Positions 53,620 through 62,443 are shown, counted from the first letter of the stretch. The stretch: 64,000 nt of DNA from Tabrizicola sp. (GCF_022842145.1 NZ_JALHQD010000002.1:62001-126000), one strand, 5' to 3'. Notes: generated by a model from the letters alone, not told the origin. Translations and numbers: made by a program.

Positions 53620-54046
53620 GCGCGGAGGGCTGGATGGCCGCGGGGAACGTCGCAAGGCGCAACCCGAGGAAAGTCCGGACTCCCGTTGGCAAGGGTGCCG
53701 GGTAACGCCCGGCGGGGGTAACCCCAGGGAAAGCGCCACAGAGAAGAGACTGCCACGTCGTTTGAGAAGGTTCGCCTTCGGCTTGGCGTGGTGATGGTGA
53801 AACGGTGGGGTAAGAGCCCACCGCGGACTTGGCGACAAGGACGGCACGGCAAGCCCCACCCGGAGCAATGCCAAATAGGGGCCTCGCGCGGGGGCCGGTC
53901 GGGAAACCGAGACCGCCCGCAGGGATGCCAACGCCCGAGAGGCCCGGGTTGGCAGCTTGACCGCCGCGGTAACGCGGTTGGCAGAGGAATGGTCATCCAG
54001 AGGGGGCAACTCCTTGGACAAAATCCGGCTTACAGGCTCTCCGCGC
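53620..54046 (+). ncRNA. rnpB: RNase P RNA
   Basis: Bacterial type A RNase P RNA, about 427 nt. The conserved GAGGAAAGTCCGGACTCC (near 5') and ACAAAATCCGGCTTACAGGC (near 3') flank the core, and GAGGAATGGTCATCC sits near P4. The outer P1 helix is GCGCGGAG (53620-53627) with CTCCGCGC (54039-54046), which sets the ends. The gene follows the amidase stop by ~10 nt; its own promoter would lie within that gene. Confidence 0.95.
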
Positions 54047-54216
54047 ATCTTTGAATCCATCTGGCGGACCGAACGCCCGGCCCCGGACCCGTCAGGAAGA
54101 ATCCCGGCCCAGGAACGGTGCGCTTTCGCGGTTGACTCTGCCGCCCGCGCAGATAAAAGGCGGGCTTCAAGGATTTCACCGGGGGATACGGATTCCCCGA
54201 TGCAGAGGAAACGACC

Positions 54217-54384
54217 ATGGCAAAGCCCGCCACCATCAAGATTCGCCTGAACTCGACCGCGGGCACCGGCCACTTCTACGTGACCAAGAAGAACGCCCGT
54301 ACGATGACCGAAAAGATGGTCATCAAGAAGTACGATCCCGTCAAGCGGGAGCATGTCGAATACAAGGAAGGCAAGATCAAGTAA
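54217..54384 (+). CDS. rpmG: 50S ribosomal protein L33
   Basis: The 55-aa protein [20 protein letters not shown] is followed by [20 protein letters not shown]. It lacks the CxxC zinc pairs of C+ forms, as usual in alphaproteobacteria. AGGAAACGACC precedes ATG 54217. It ends in a strong terminator and stands alone. Confidence 0.97.
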   Translation: MAKPATIKIRLNSTAGTGHFYVTKKNARTMTEKMVIKKYDPVKREHVEYKEGKIK

Positions 54385-54406
54385 GATCGCGCCTCTTGGA
54401 AGGATC

Positions 54407-54438
54407 AAGGGCCGTGTCCGCTGGGACGCGGCCCTTTT
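54407..54438 (+). terminator. Intrinsic terminator of rpmG
   Basis: Stem AAGGGCCGTGTCC/GGACGCGGCCCTT (54407-54419 with 54424-54436) has one G-T wobble, a 4-nt loop and a TTTT tail. Confidence 0.9.
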
Positions 54439-54536
54439 CCGTTGCGGGGTAAGCGTGCGCTGACGGGGACCTGGTCGCTTTGTCTTGACGGAACGGCGGA
54501 TGCGGCAGAGGACGGGACCAGCATGGAGGTCCGGTC

Positions 54537-55229
54537 ATGGAACGCAATCATCGCGAGGAACACTATGTCGCGCGCGTGGGCTGGCTACGGGCGGCTGTGC
54601 TGGGGGCCAACGACGGGATCGTCTCGACCGCCTCGCTGATCGTGGGCGTCGCGGCGGCCTCGGGCCGAGCCGAGGTGATGGTGGCCGGGGCCGCAGGACT
54701 GGCGGCCGGGGCGCTGTCGATGGCCGCAGGGGAATATGTCAGCGTCTCGTCGCAGTCGGATACCGAGGCTGCGGATATCGTGCGCGAGCGGGCCGAGATC
54801 GCGGCCGACCCTGAAGAGGAGTTGCGCGCACTGGCCGGCATCTACGAGGACCGGGGCGTTCCGCCGGAACTTGCGCGGCAGGTAGCCGAGGCGCTGCACG
54901 CCAAAGACCCGCTGGCGGCGCATGTGCGCGACGAGCTGGGGATCTTCGAGCATTCCGAGGCGCGACCGCTGGTGGCCGCCGGGGCCTCGGCCCTGACTTT
55001 TGCGGTGGGGGCGGCGCTGCCCCTGGCGGCGGCGGCGCTGGCACCCGAGCCGCAGCTTGCGCTATGGGTCACCGGCCTGTCGCTTCTGTTCCTGGCGCTC
55101 TTGGGCGCTGTCGGCGCGCGCGCCGGGGGCGCAAGAATCCCGCGTGCGGTCCTTCGCGTCACCTTCTGGGGCGCGGTGGCGATGGCGGTGACCTGGGCCG
55201 TGGGCCGGGTTTTCGGGGCGGTGGTCTGA
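54537..55229 (+). CDS. VIT1/CCC1 family iron/manganese transporter-like protein
   Basis: The 230-aa membrane protein has LRAAVLGANDGIVSTASLIVG, a TM helix, GALSMAAGEYVSVSSQSDTE, and further TM helices at the C-terminus (residues ~150-225), the VIT1 pattern with conserved acidic residues of the metal-binding loop (DIVRERAEI). Related proteins move Fe2+ or Mn2+ across membranes; direction is uncertain. ATG 54537 follows GGAGG by 7 nt. Confidence 0.9.
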   Translation: MERNHREEHYVARVGWLRAAVLGANDGIVSTASLIVGVAAASGRAEVMVAGAAGLAAGALSMAAGEYVSVSSQSDTEAADIVRERAEIAADPEEELRALAGIYEDRGVPPELARQVAEALHAKDPLAAHVRDELGIFEHSEARPLVAAGASALTFAVGAALPLAAAALAPEPQLALWVTGLSLLFLALLGAVGARAGGARIPRAVLRVTFWGAVAMAVTWAVGRVFGAVV

Positions 55230-55275
55230 GAGGTCAGCCTTTCCTTTCCCCGGATCCGCCCCATCATTTCCGGGC

Positions 55276-55791
55276 ATGGACCAGACCATCACCCTTCGCC
55301 GCGCTGCTCTGACCGATCTGGACGGGATCGACCGGCTTTTGGGCCGCAGCTATCCCCGACTTCTTGCCGCGGATTATCCGCCATCTGCGCTGGTGCTTGC
55401 CGTCCCACGTTTTGCCAGGGCGCAGCCGGAGCTTTTGTCCTCGGGCCGCTACTTCGTCGCCGAAGGTCCGCAGGGACGCATCTTGGGGGCAGGCGGCTGG
55501 TCCCGGCGCAACCCTGCGGGGCGGTCGGCTGTCGCGGACACCGGCCATGTGCGCCATGTGGCGACAGACCCCGATGTGGCCCGGCAGGGTGTGGGGCGGA
55601 TGGTCATGATGCGCGTAATGCAGGAGGCGCGGGAGGCAGGCGTGCGCTGGCTGGACTGCCTGTCAACGCGGACGGCGGTGCCGTTCTATCAGGCGCTGGG
55701 CTTTCGCAACATGCACGCGCAGGAACTGCTGCTGGGGCCTGGCATCAGCTTTCCGGTGATGCGGATGCTGATCGATCTGCGTCCGGCCTGA
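55276..55791 (+). CDS. GNAT family N-acetyltransferase
   Basis: The 171-aa protein has GRILGAGGWSRRNP, GHVRHVATDPDVARQGVGRMVM (acetyl-CoA motif Q-x-x-G-x-G/A), and LSTRTAVPFYQALGFR, the standard GNAT order. Acceptor unknown. ATG 55276 is used, with weak ribosome site. Ends at a bidirectional terminator shared with the Bax-inhibitor gene. Confidence 0.9.
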   Translation: MDQTITLRRAALTDLDGIDRLLGRSYPRLLAADYPPSALVLAVPRFARAQPELLSSGRYFVAEGPQGRILGAGGWSRRNPAGRSAVADTGHVRHVATDPDVARQGVGRMVMMRVMQEAREAGVRWLDCLSTRTAVPFYQALGFRNMHAQELLLGPGISFPVMRMLIDLRPA

Positions 55792-55801
55792 GCCGAAATG
55801 A

Positions 55802-55831
55802 AAAGGGCCGGGGTTTCCCCCGGCCCTTTCG
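55802..55831. terminator. Bidirectional terminator, GNAT / Bax-inhibitor gene
   Basis: Perfect 12-bp stem AAAGGGCCGGGG/CCCCGGCCCTTT (55802-55813 with 55818-55829) with loop TTTC. T-run follows on the plus strand and A-run (T on minus) precedes it, so it serves both convergent genes. Confidence 0.9.
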
Positions 55832-55849
55832 TCATGATGGTCTGCCAGC

Positions 55850-56584
55850 TTATTCGCGGTTGCCCATGAACTGCAGCAGGAACATGAACATGTTGATGAA
55901 GTTCAGGTACAGGTTCAGCGCGCCCATGATCGCGGACTTGGCGAGCCATTCCTGATCCATCGACTGCGCATGGGCGATGTAGTCCGTCTTGATGCGCTGG
56001 GTGTCGAAAGCGGTGAGGGCCGCGAAGATCAGAAGACCGATCACCGAGATCGCGAAGGCCAAGGCGCCGGAGCCGAGGAAGATGTTCACGATCGAGGCGA
56101 CGATCAGGCCGATCAGACCCATCATCAGGAAGGTGCCCATGCCGCTGAGGTCACGCTTGGTGACGTAGCCATAGAGCGACAGGCCCGCGAAGGCGATCGA
56201 GGTCACGAGGAAGGTCTGCGCGACCGAGACGCCGGTGAAGGCCTTGAAGATCCAGGCGATGGAAAGTCCCATCGCGGCGGCGAAAACGTAGAAGAACAGC
56301 TGTGCGCCAGCCGCGGAGAGCCGGTTGATCAGCGCGCCGAATGCGAAGACGAGGGCCAGCGGCGCGAACATCGCGACCCAGCCAAGGATCGTCATCCCGC
56401 CTTCCGGCGTGCGGAAGATGGACAGGAGCGCGTCGGACGAGCCGACGGCCCAAGCGACGCCGAACGTCACCAGCATTGCCACGGACATCAGTCCGTAGAC
56501 CTTGTTCATGTGGGCGCGAAGCCCTTCATCGATCTGCGCGCGGGCACCAACGCCTACGCCGCGGACCGTATCAAACTGAGCCAT
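55850..56584 (-). CDS. Bax inhibitor-1/YccA family membrane protein
   Basis: The 244-aa protein has seven hydrophobic segments and the UPF0005 pattern (GLMSVAMLVTFGVAWAV, TGVSVAQTFLVTSIAFAGLSLYGY, TKRDLSGMGTFLMMGLIGLI, AFDTQRIKTDYIA). The C-terminal LYLNFINMFMFLLQFMGNRE is typical. Members form pH-sensitive Ca channels in some bacteria; the native role is unproven. ATG 56584 has GGAGG 5 nt upstream. Confidence 0.93.
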   Translation of the reverse strand: MAQFDTVRGVGVGARAQIDEGLRAHMNKVYGLMSVAMLVTFGVAWAVGSSDALLSIFRTPEGGMTILGWVAMFAPLALVFAFGALINRLSAAGAQLFFYVFAAAMGLSIAWIFKAFTGVSVAQTFLVTSIAFAGLSLYGYVTKRDLSGMGTFLMMGLIGLIVASIVNIFLGSGALAFAISVIGLLIFAALTAFDTQRIKTDYIAHAQSMDQEWLAKSAIMGALNLYLNFINMFMFLLQFMGNRE

Positions 56585-56714
56585 AGAAGCCTCCGATGTT
56601 GTCCCTAAGGGCAACGCCGGGGGGACCGGCGCGACCTCGTGCACAGAATATTGGGAACCCTATACAGCATTTCAAGCACCTTGACCGCAGAGAAATGGCG
56701 AATCTGTAAAGGTT

Positions 56715-56936
56715 TCAGCCCTTCCAATGCACCGGCGCGTCCCAGGCGGACCTCCTTGCCTCGGATTCGGCTTCGGCCCGGGTCAGGCCGATGTCGCGCA
56801 GGGTGTGGTCGTCAAGCCGGCCAAGTGAGCGGCGCGACCGGGCAAGGGCCTCGGCCGCCAGAATGAGGGCGGGGAGGCGGGCCAGGGCGGAGGGACGGAA
56901 AAGGGCGAGCGGGAGGGTAAGGCGGAGTGTCGGCAT
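56715..56936 (-). CDS. DUF1127 small protein
   Basis: The 73-aa protein ends in the DUF1127 core: SRRSLGRLDDHTLRDIGLTRAEAESEARRSAW, an R-x-x-L-x-x-L-x-D-x-x-L-x-D-I-G-L-x-R arrangement. DUF1127 proteins in alphaproteobacteria are small Arg-rich proteins linked to RNA turnover and phosphate/stress. The N-terminal half is hydrophobic. ATG 56936 faces the LysR gene. Confidence 0.88.
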   Translation of the reverse strand: MPTLRLTLPLALFRPSALARLPALILAAEALARSRRSLGRLDDHTLRDIGLTRAEAESEARRSAWDAPVHWKG

Positions 56937-57061
56937 GGCGGGTCTCCTTCATCTGCTTTGGTGATGGGCCAGTGGGGTTGCATCAGGATGCTTGAACAAT
57001 GCCGCGTTCCGCTGCATGATGGAAACGAATGATTGTGAACTGAACCATCAGGATCTGTGAT

Positions 57062-57913
57062 ATGCCCCGGAACCTTGACCTTGCCTCGCTCCGTTCGTTC
57101 GTCACGGTGGCCGATGTCGGCGGCGTGACGCGGGCGGCGGGTTATCTGAACCTGACCCAGTCGGCGGTCTCGATGCAGATCAAGCGGCTGGAAGAGGCGC
57201 TGGGGATGACGTTGTTCCTGCGCGCGGCCCGCAAGCTGGCGCTGTCGCCCGAGGGTGAACAGCTTCGGTCCTACGGCAAGCGCATGCTGGCGCTGAACGA
57301 CGAGGCGCTGTCGCAACTGGCGGCGACCTGCTGCCAGGGCGAGATCCGGCTGGGCGTGCCGCATGACGTGGTCTATCCGGCGATCCCCGGCATCCTGCGT
57401 CGCATGGCGCAGGCCTACCCGCGGGTGCGGATCAACCTTGTCTCCTCGTTCACCGTGCTGATGAAGCAGGACTTTGCCCGTGGCGCCTTCGATGTGATGC
57501 TGACGACGGAAGAGACTCCTGATGCCGGTGCTGAGGTGCTGTCGACCCGCGACCTGGTCTGGGTGGGTGCGCCGGACGGCAACGCCTGGCAGCGACGGCC
57601 GCTGCGTCTGGGCTTCAAGGACACCTGCATCTTCCGCCCGCGCGCGCAGGCGGTGCTTGAGGGGGCGGGCGTTCCCTGGGAGATGGCAACCGGCGGCGAA
57701 AGCGAGCAGGCGGTCGAAGCGACGGTCGCGGCGGACCTTGCCGTCTCGGTGCGGATGGTGGGCAGCATTCCCGAGGGCATGGCCCCGATCAGTGGGGAAA
57801 ACCAGTTGCCCGCTGTCGGCAACATGAAACTGGGACTGTACCGCGGCAGCCGCCGGTCGGACGAGGCGATGGACCTTTTGGTCAGCGAACTGCGCTGCGC
57901 CTACGGTTCTTGA
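57062..57913 (+). CDS. LysR family transcriptional regulator
   Basis: The 283-aa protein has an N-terminal winged HTH (LRSFVTVADVGGVTRAAGYL, LTQSAVSMQIKRLEEALGMT, LFLRAARKLALSPEGEQL) and an effector domain (EIRLGVPHDVVYPAIPGILR). The target is unknown. It overlaps the convergent quinone oxidoreductase by 13 nt and faces the DUF1127 gene, so either could be a target. Confidence 0.93.
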   Translation: MPRNLDLASLRSFVTVADVGGVTRAAGYLNLTQSAVSMQIKRLEEALGMTLFLRAARKLALSPEGEQLRSYGKRMLALNDEALSQLAATCCQGEIRLGVPHDVVYPAIPGILRRMAQAYPRVRINLVSSFTVLMKQDFARGAFDVMLTTEETPDAGAEVLSTRDLVWVGAPDGNAWQRRPLRLGFKDTCIFRPRAQAVLEGAGVPWEMATGGESEQAVEATVAADLAVSVRMVGSIPEGMAPISGENQLPAVGNMKLGLYRGSRRSDEAMDLLVSELRCAYGS

Positions 57914-58872
57914 CCGACGCGGATCACGACCTTCCCGGTGGCCTTGCGGTCTTTCAGAAGCGCCAGACCCTCTGGGAAGGACTCGAACGGCAGGATGTGG
58001 CTGACATGCGGCTTAAGCCGGCCCTCGGCCCGCCAGAGCAGAAGCTCGGCCATGCTGGCAGACACAAGGTCCGGCGCGTGGCTTTCGTATCCGCCGTACC
58101 AGAAGCCCGAGACGGTCAGGTTCTTGACCAGAAGGATGTTCGCGGGGATCTGCGGCACCTCGCCCGAGGCAAAGCCGATCGCCAGAAGCCGTCCGTCGGG
58201 CTTGCAGGCCCGCAGGGCTGCATCGAAGGCCGGACCGCCCACCGTATCATAGACGACGTCCACCCCGCCTTCCGCCTTCAGCCGGTCCTTCAGATCAGGT
58301 GCCTCGCTGTCGATCAGCAGCTCCGCGCCAGCCGCGCGCACCACTTCAAGGCGAGCCTGGCCCCGCGCCGAAGCGATGACCCGCGCGCCAAGAAGCTGAC
58401 CGATCTCGACCGCGGTCATGCCGACGCCCCCGGCAGCGCCGGTGACAAAAAGCGTCTCTCCGGGCTGCAACCTGGCCTTGTGGGTCAGTGCAAGGTGCGA
58501 GGTGCCGTAGGCAATGGGAAACCCCGCCGCCTCGGCGAAGGTCATGACCGTTGGGAACGGGTTGACCCTGTCCGCGGGCAGGCGGATGCGATCAGCCAGG
58601 GCGCCAGCGGGACAGGTGGCAAGCACCGCCGTGCCGGGCGCGGGCCCTGTCGTGCCCGGACCAAGGCTTTCGACAACGCCGGACAGTTCCATCCCCGATA
58701 CGAAGGGAGGAACCTGCCGCACCTGGTATCTGCCCTGAATTGCGAGCATATCCGCGAAGTTGAGCCCTACTGCTTCCACCCGCAGAACAAGTTCGCCTTT
58801 AACGGGTATTGGCGCAGGAATATCGGACAGGATAGGGTTGCCGCCATATTCAAGGACTTGCCAGGCGCGCAT
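57901..58872 (-). CDS. NADPH:quinone oxidoreductase-like MDR protein
   Basis: The 323-aa zinc-free MDR enzyme (QOR type) has AVGLNFADMLAIQGRYQ, PPFVSGMELSGVVESLGPG, and the Rossmann motif FVTGAAGGVGMTAVEIGQ (about 140-157). It reduces quinones or other electrophiles with NADPH. ATG 58872 has AAAGGGGACAATT upstream. It shares a divergent region of ~370 bp with the XRE regulator, whose promoter may be regulated together. Confidence 0.92.
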   Translation of the reverse strand: MRAWQVLEYGGNPILSDIPAPIPVKGELVLRVEAVGLNFADMLAIQGRYQVRQVPPFVSGMELSGVVESLGPGTTGPAPGTAVLATCPAGALADRIRLPADRVNPFPTVMTFAEAAGFPIAYGTSHLALTHKARLQPGETLFVTGAAGGVGMTAVEIGQLLGARVIASARGQARLEVVRAAGAELLIDSEAPDLKDRLKAEGGVDVVYDTVGGPAFDAALRACKPDGRLLAIGFASGEVPQIPANILLVKNLTVSGFWYGGYESHAPDLVSASMAELLLWRAEGRLKPHVSHILPFESFPEGLALLKDRKATGKVVIRVGQEP

Positions 58873-58967
58873 AATTGTCCCCTTTGGCCCCCCGTTGTTT
58901 CTACTACCTACAGTGTAAGGGTTTTATCCGGTGTACAGTTTCTTGCAATGGAATGATCAAGTTTTTC

Positions 58968-59008
58968 GCAAAATGCAATGAGCGCCCAAGCGCGTATGCA
59001 AAATGCAA
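58968..59008. promoter_or_regulatory. Direct repeat GCAAAATGCAA, 30-bp period
   Basis: Two perfect 11-bp copies (58968-58978 and 58998-59008) are separated by exactly 30 bp start to start (about three helical turns), with a related CGAAATGCGA at 59011-59020 and TTGCAATG at 58943-58950. They lie in the divergent region (58873-59241, which has no supported gene), about 175-230 bp upstream of the sigma-54 promoter, a position fitting an activator site or an operator for either flanking gene. Function is inferred. Confidence 0.4.
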
Positions 59009-59180
59009 CGCGAAATGCGATACCACTATAGGGCGAGTGCTGATTCGGCTCTGCTGCTCTTGCGGGCAGGTAAGGACAACCGCACCGTGTGTTATACGCT
59101 TGTGCAATTGGACATATCCAAAAGGACAGGTTTTGGCTCGCGGCAGATTTTTTTCGTTAACTTCTTCCATCCGGCCAATC

Positions 59181-59198
59181 TTGGCACGATATTTGCTT
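59181..59198 (+). promoter_or_regulatory. Sigma-54-type promoter upstream of the XRE regulator
   Basis: TTGGCACGATATTTGCTT matches the -24/-12 consensus TTGGCACG-N4-TTGC-W, with GG (59183-59184) and GC (59195-59196) separated by the invariant 10 nt. The expected start is about 12 nt after the GC, some 30 nt before the ATG at 59242. No sigma-70 pair with 16-18 bp spacing was seen here. Confidence 0.65.
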
Positions 59199-59241
59199 AT
59201 ACAACACCGAGGGGAACGGACACACGTTTTTGGAGTATAGA

Positions 59242-59604
59242 ATGAAGCATCCCGTAGACGCCCATGTAGGCAAGCGCATCCGTCACCGTCGTTGGATGGT
59301 GGGCATGACCCAGCAGCAGCTGGCTGACAAGGTAGGTATCAAGTTCCAGCAGATCCAGAAGTATGAGACCGGCATGAACCGTGTCAGCGCCTCCCGCCTG
59401 TGGGACGTGGCCGACGCACTGGGCGTGCAGATCTCGTTCTTCTTCGAAGGCCTGGGTGACGGTCAGGTCGCCGCTGGTTACGCATATGGCGACATGATGT
59501 CCGACAAGGAAGCTCTGGAGCTGGTCCGCTCGTACTACGCGATCCCGGAGGCACAGCGCCGCCGTCTGTTCGATCTGGCCCGGGTTCTATCCGAAGCGGC
59601 CTGA
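59242..59604 (+). CDS. XRE-family HTH regulator
   Basis: The 120-aa protein has an N-terminal Cro/CI helix-turn-helix (MTQQQLADKVGIKFQQIQKY, about residues 23-42, then ETGMNRVSASRLWDVADALG) and a helical C-terminal part (DKEALELVRSYYAIPEAQRR). It is a widespread small alphaproteobacterial regulator of unknown target. ATG 59242 follows GGAG by 6 nt. A sigma-54 type promoter lies ~45 nt upstream, so it may be nitrogen- or stress-controlled. Confidence 0.9.
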   Translation: MKHPVDAHVGKRIRHRRWMVGMTQQQLADKVGIKFQQIQKYETGMNRVSASRLWDVADALGVQISFFFEGLGDGQVAAGYAYGDMMSDKEALELVRSYYAIPEAQRRRLFDLARVLSEAA

Positions 59605-59691
59605 AAGGTGCCTTGACCTCGTCCCCTTGGGCGTTTAGCGCGCCCGGGGACGGACCCCTCTATTGCGGTCCGGCAGGCCATGAGGGACAGG

Positions 59692-60489
59692 ATGCGGGTT
59701 TCCACGGGTTTGGCGTCCGAGCTTATCGCAACGGCGCATGAATTGGCGGATGTGGCGCGGGTCGCCACGTTGTCGTACTTCCGGACGCGGGATCTCGCGG
59801 CCGAAACCAAGGAAACCGAACGCTTCGACCCGGTGACAGCCGCCGACCGCTTGTCCGAAGAACGCATGCGCGAAGTCCTTGCCCGGCGCCGTCCCCAGGA
59901 CGGTATCCTGGGCGAGGAGTTCGGCGCGCGCGCAGGAACGTCGGGCCTCACCTGGGTCCTGGACCCCATCGACGGCACGCGAGGCTATCTTTCCGGCACA
60001 CCGACTTGGGGCGTGCTGATCTCGGTCCGCGATGCCCAGGGCGTGCTTTATGGCATCATCGACCAGCCCTATATCCGTGAACGGTTCGAGGGCGGCCTGG
60101 GCCGCTCTCTGGTGAACGGGCCGATGGGCGAGGCTGTGCTGTCGGTACGCGCGCCACGGCCGTTGTCGCAGGCGATCCTGTTTTCCACCTTCCCCGAGGT
60201 CGGCACCCCTGCAGAAGGCGCGGCCTTCCGGCGTGTGGCGGCGGGGGCAAAGCTGGTGCGTTACGGGACCGACTGCTACGCCTATGCGCTGGTGGCGGCG
60301 GGCCAAATCGACCTGGTGATCGAGGCGGGGTTGCAGGCATATGACGTGCAGGCCCCCATCGCGGTGATCGAGGCTGCGGGCGGCATCGTGACCGATTGGC
60401 AGGGACGCCCGGCGCTTGAAGGTGGGCAGATCGTTGCAGCATCCTGCCGGGAACTGCATGCCGAAGCGATGGCGCTCTTGAACGGCTGA
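59692..60489 (+). CDS. hisN: Inositol-monophosphatase family protein, histidinol-phosphatase-like
   Basis: The 265-aa Mg-dependent phosphatase has GILGEEFG, WVLDPIDGTRGYLSG (first metal loop) and a second metal region with DVQAPIAVIEAAGGIV. The starting FDPVTAADR segment and DPIDGTRGY resemble HisN-type histidinol-phosphatases of alphaproteobacteria rather than SuhB, but IMPase activity cannot be excluded. ATG 59692 is chosen because GAGGG lies 5 nt upstream; an in-frame ATG at 59680 is also possible. Confidence 0.85.
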   Translation: MRVSTGLASELIATAHELADVARVATLSYFRTRDLAAETKETERFDPVTAADRLSEERMREVLARRRPQDGILGEEFGARAGTSGLTWVLDPIDGTRGYLSGTPTWGVLISVRDAQGVLYGIIDQPYIRERFEGGLGRSLVNGPMGEAVLSVRAPRPLSQAILFSTFPEVGTPAEGAAFRRVAAGAKLVRYGTDCYAYALVAAGQIDLVIEAGLQAYDVQAPIAVIEAAGGIVTDWQGRPALEGGQIVAASCRELHAEAMALLNG

Positions 60490-60606
60490 GGCCGCTTTCC
60501 GAGGGAACCCGACCCCGTTATACTGCCGTCGCCGCGCGTGTCCTTCTCCCTTCTGACGGGCGGTCTCCGGGCATGGTGCCGGGCCGAAGGGTGCAAAGGT
60601 GCACCC

Positions 60607-61947
60607 ATGTCCGATACCCTGATCCGCAATGCCGATGTCGTGGTCACGATGAACGCCCGCCGCGCCGAGATTGCGCGGGGTGATGTCTATATCAGGGACG
60701 GGGTGATCCTTGCCGTCGGGACCGGCCTAGCCGCCGCCGAGGCCGAGGTGATCGACGCGACCGGCTGCGTGGTGACTCCGGGGTTGGTGAACACGCACCA
60801 TCACCTCTACCAGACCCTGACCCGCGCGGTGCCGGGCGGGCAGGATGCACTGCTGTTTGGCTGGCTGAAGACGCTCTATCCGATCTGGTCGCGCTTCGGA
60901 CCCGAGGAGATATTCACTTCGGCCCAGGTCGGGTTGGCCGAACTGGCGCTGTCGGGCTGCACGATGACGTCGGACCACCTCTATCTTTACCCCAACGGCG
61001 CGCGGCTGGATGACACCATCGCGGCCGCCGGTGAGGTTGGCCTGCGCTTTCATCCGACGCGGGGGGCGATGAGCATCGGCGAAAGCGCCGGAGGTTTGCC
61101 GCCTGACAGCCTGGTCGAGAAAGAGGCGGCGATTCTCGAGGACATGATCCGTGTGGTCGATCGTTTCCACGATCCGAAGCCCGGGGCGATGGTGCGGGTA
61201 GGGCTGGCGCCCTGCTCGCCCTTCTCGGTCAGCCGCGAGCTGATGCGGGATGCCGCCCTGTTGGCGCGCGACAAGCGGGTCATGCTGCACACCCATCTGG
61301 CCGAGAATGACGAAGACGTCGCCTATTCCCTGGCGCAGTTCGGCTGTCGCCCCGGACAGTATGCCGAGGACCTGGGCTGGACGGGACCTGATGTCTGGCA
61401 TGCGCACAGCGTGAAGCTGGATAGTTCGGAAATTGACCTTTTTAGCCGGACACGGACCGGTGTCTCCCATTGCCCATGTTCGAATTGTAGACTCGGTTCC
61501 GGGATCGCTCCGGTGCGGGCGATGCGGGACGCCGGGGTTCCGGTGGGGCTTGGGGTGGATGGTTCGGCCTCCAACGACGCCGGCAACCTGGTCGCCGAAG
61601 CGCGGATGGCGCTGCTTCTTCAACGTGTGGCGCGGGGGGCCGATGCGATGAGCGCGCGGGAAGTGCTGGAGATCGCGACCCTGGGCGGAGCGCAGGTCCT
61701 GGGCCGCGACGACCTGGGGTCAATCATGCCGGGCAAGCGGGCGGACCTCGCGATCTGGGATATGCGCGGCGTCGAGGTGGCGGGAAGCTGGGACCCGGTG
61801 GCGTCCCTGGTGCTGTGCGGGCCGACGCGTGTGCGTGGCCTGATCGTCGAGGGGCGGCAGGTAGTGCGCGACGGCCAGATGACAACGCTGGACCTGCCTC
61901 TGGTTCTGGAGCGCCAGCGCCGCCTTGCCCTGGCGCTGGCCGGGTAG
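60607..61947 (+). CDS. 8-oxoguanine deaminase (amidohydrolase)
   Basis: The 446-aa amidohydrolase has the HxH pair VNTHHHLYQTL, further metal/catalytic sites HTHLAENDED, VWHAHSVKLD and LGVDGSASNDAGNL. The combination of GQDALLFGWLKTLYPIW and CPCSNCRLGSGIAPVR fits 8-oxoguanine deaminase, described for Pseudomonas, which removes oxidised guanine. ATG 60607 has AAAGGTG upstream; the open frame extends 23 codons further without family match. A guanine deaminase lies 1 kb downstream on the opposite strand. Confidence 0.9.
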   Translation: MSDTLIRNADVVVTMNARRAEIARGDVYIRDGVILAVGTGLAAAEAEVIDATGCVVTPGLVNTHHHLYQTLTRAVPGGQDALLFGWLKTLYPIWSRFGPEEIFTSAQVGLAELALSGCTMTSDHLYLYPNGARLDDTIAAAGEVGLRFHPTRGAMSIGESAGGLPPDSLVEKEAAILEDMIRVVDRFHDPKPGAMVRVGLAPCSPFSVSRELMRDAALLARDKRVMLHTHLAENDEDVAYSLAQFGCRPGQYAEDLGWTGPDVWHAHSVKLDSSEIDLFSRTRTGVSHCPCSNCRLGSGIAPVRAMRDAGVPVGLGVDGSASNDAGNLVAEARMALLLQRVARGADAMSAREVLEIATLGGAQVLGRDDLGSIMPGKRADLAIWDMRGVEVAGSWDPVASLVLCGPTRVRGLIVEGRQVVRDGQMTTLDLPLVLERQRRLALALAG

Positions 61948-62125
61948 CGTCGGGTTTTCCCCGCCCTTCCGCCGCGCGTGGAACGGCGGCACGGTCGGGG
62001 CATCCCGGATGCAGAGACTTCGATGCGCCTGGCCGTCCTGACGCTGTCCCTTGCTTTGACCCTGCCGGCTAATGGGCTTCTGTACCCGCGCCGAGTAAGG
62101 TAGAAGGCGGGCAGGGAGACCCGTC

Positions 62126-62443
62126 ATGGACCACAATTTCGAAACCCAGCGTCGCGAGACCTACGATACCTTCCGGCAGTCGAAGGGGATCAGCCTGCCG
62201 AAGACGGCGGTGGTGGAGTATTCCTTCTTCATCGAGGAGACGGATGCCTCGTGGCCGGCCTTGGAGCGGGCCTTGCGGATGGAGGGGTTCCAGACCCGGC
62301 GGTTGAAGGACGGCGAGACGCTGGTCGCGTCGATCGGACCGATTCCGGTCACCGCCGAGGAGATCTGGAAGTACGAGCGGATCTCGACGACGGTCGCATT
62401 GAAGCACGACTTCTACCCCGACGGCTGGGAGTTGGCCGAGTAA
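62126..62443 (+). CDS. Ribonuclease E inhibitor RraB-like protein
   Basis: The 105-aa protein follows the RraB (PF06877) pattern: EYSFFIEETDASWPALERAL, GFQTRRLKDGET, and the HDFYPDGWELAE C-terminus. In E. coli RraB binds RNase E and alters mRNA decay; whether it does so here is unknown. AGGGAGACCCGTC precedes ATG 62126. Confidence 0.85.
   Translation: MDHNFETQRRETYDTFRQSKGISLPKTAVVEYSFFIEETDASWPALERALRMEGFQTRRLKDGETLVASIGPIPVTAEEIWKYERISTTVALKHDFYPDGWELAE

Noticed and set aside
53194-54408. Open frames across the RNase P RNA and rpmG region
   Set aside because: The RNA has the conserved rnpB core and P1 helix; the frames have no ribosome site or family resemblance.
59181-59206. TTGGCA...TATACA as a sigma-70 promoter
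   Set aside because: The spacer is about 11 bp, too short; the -24/-12 reading fits exactly.
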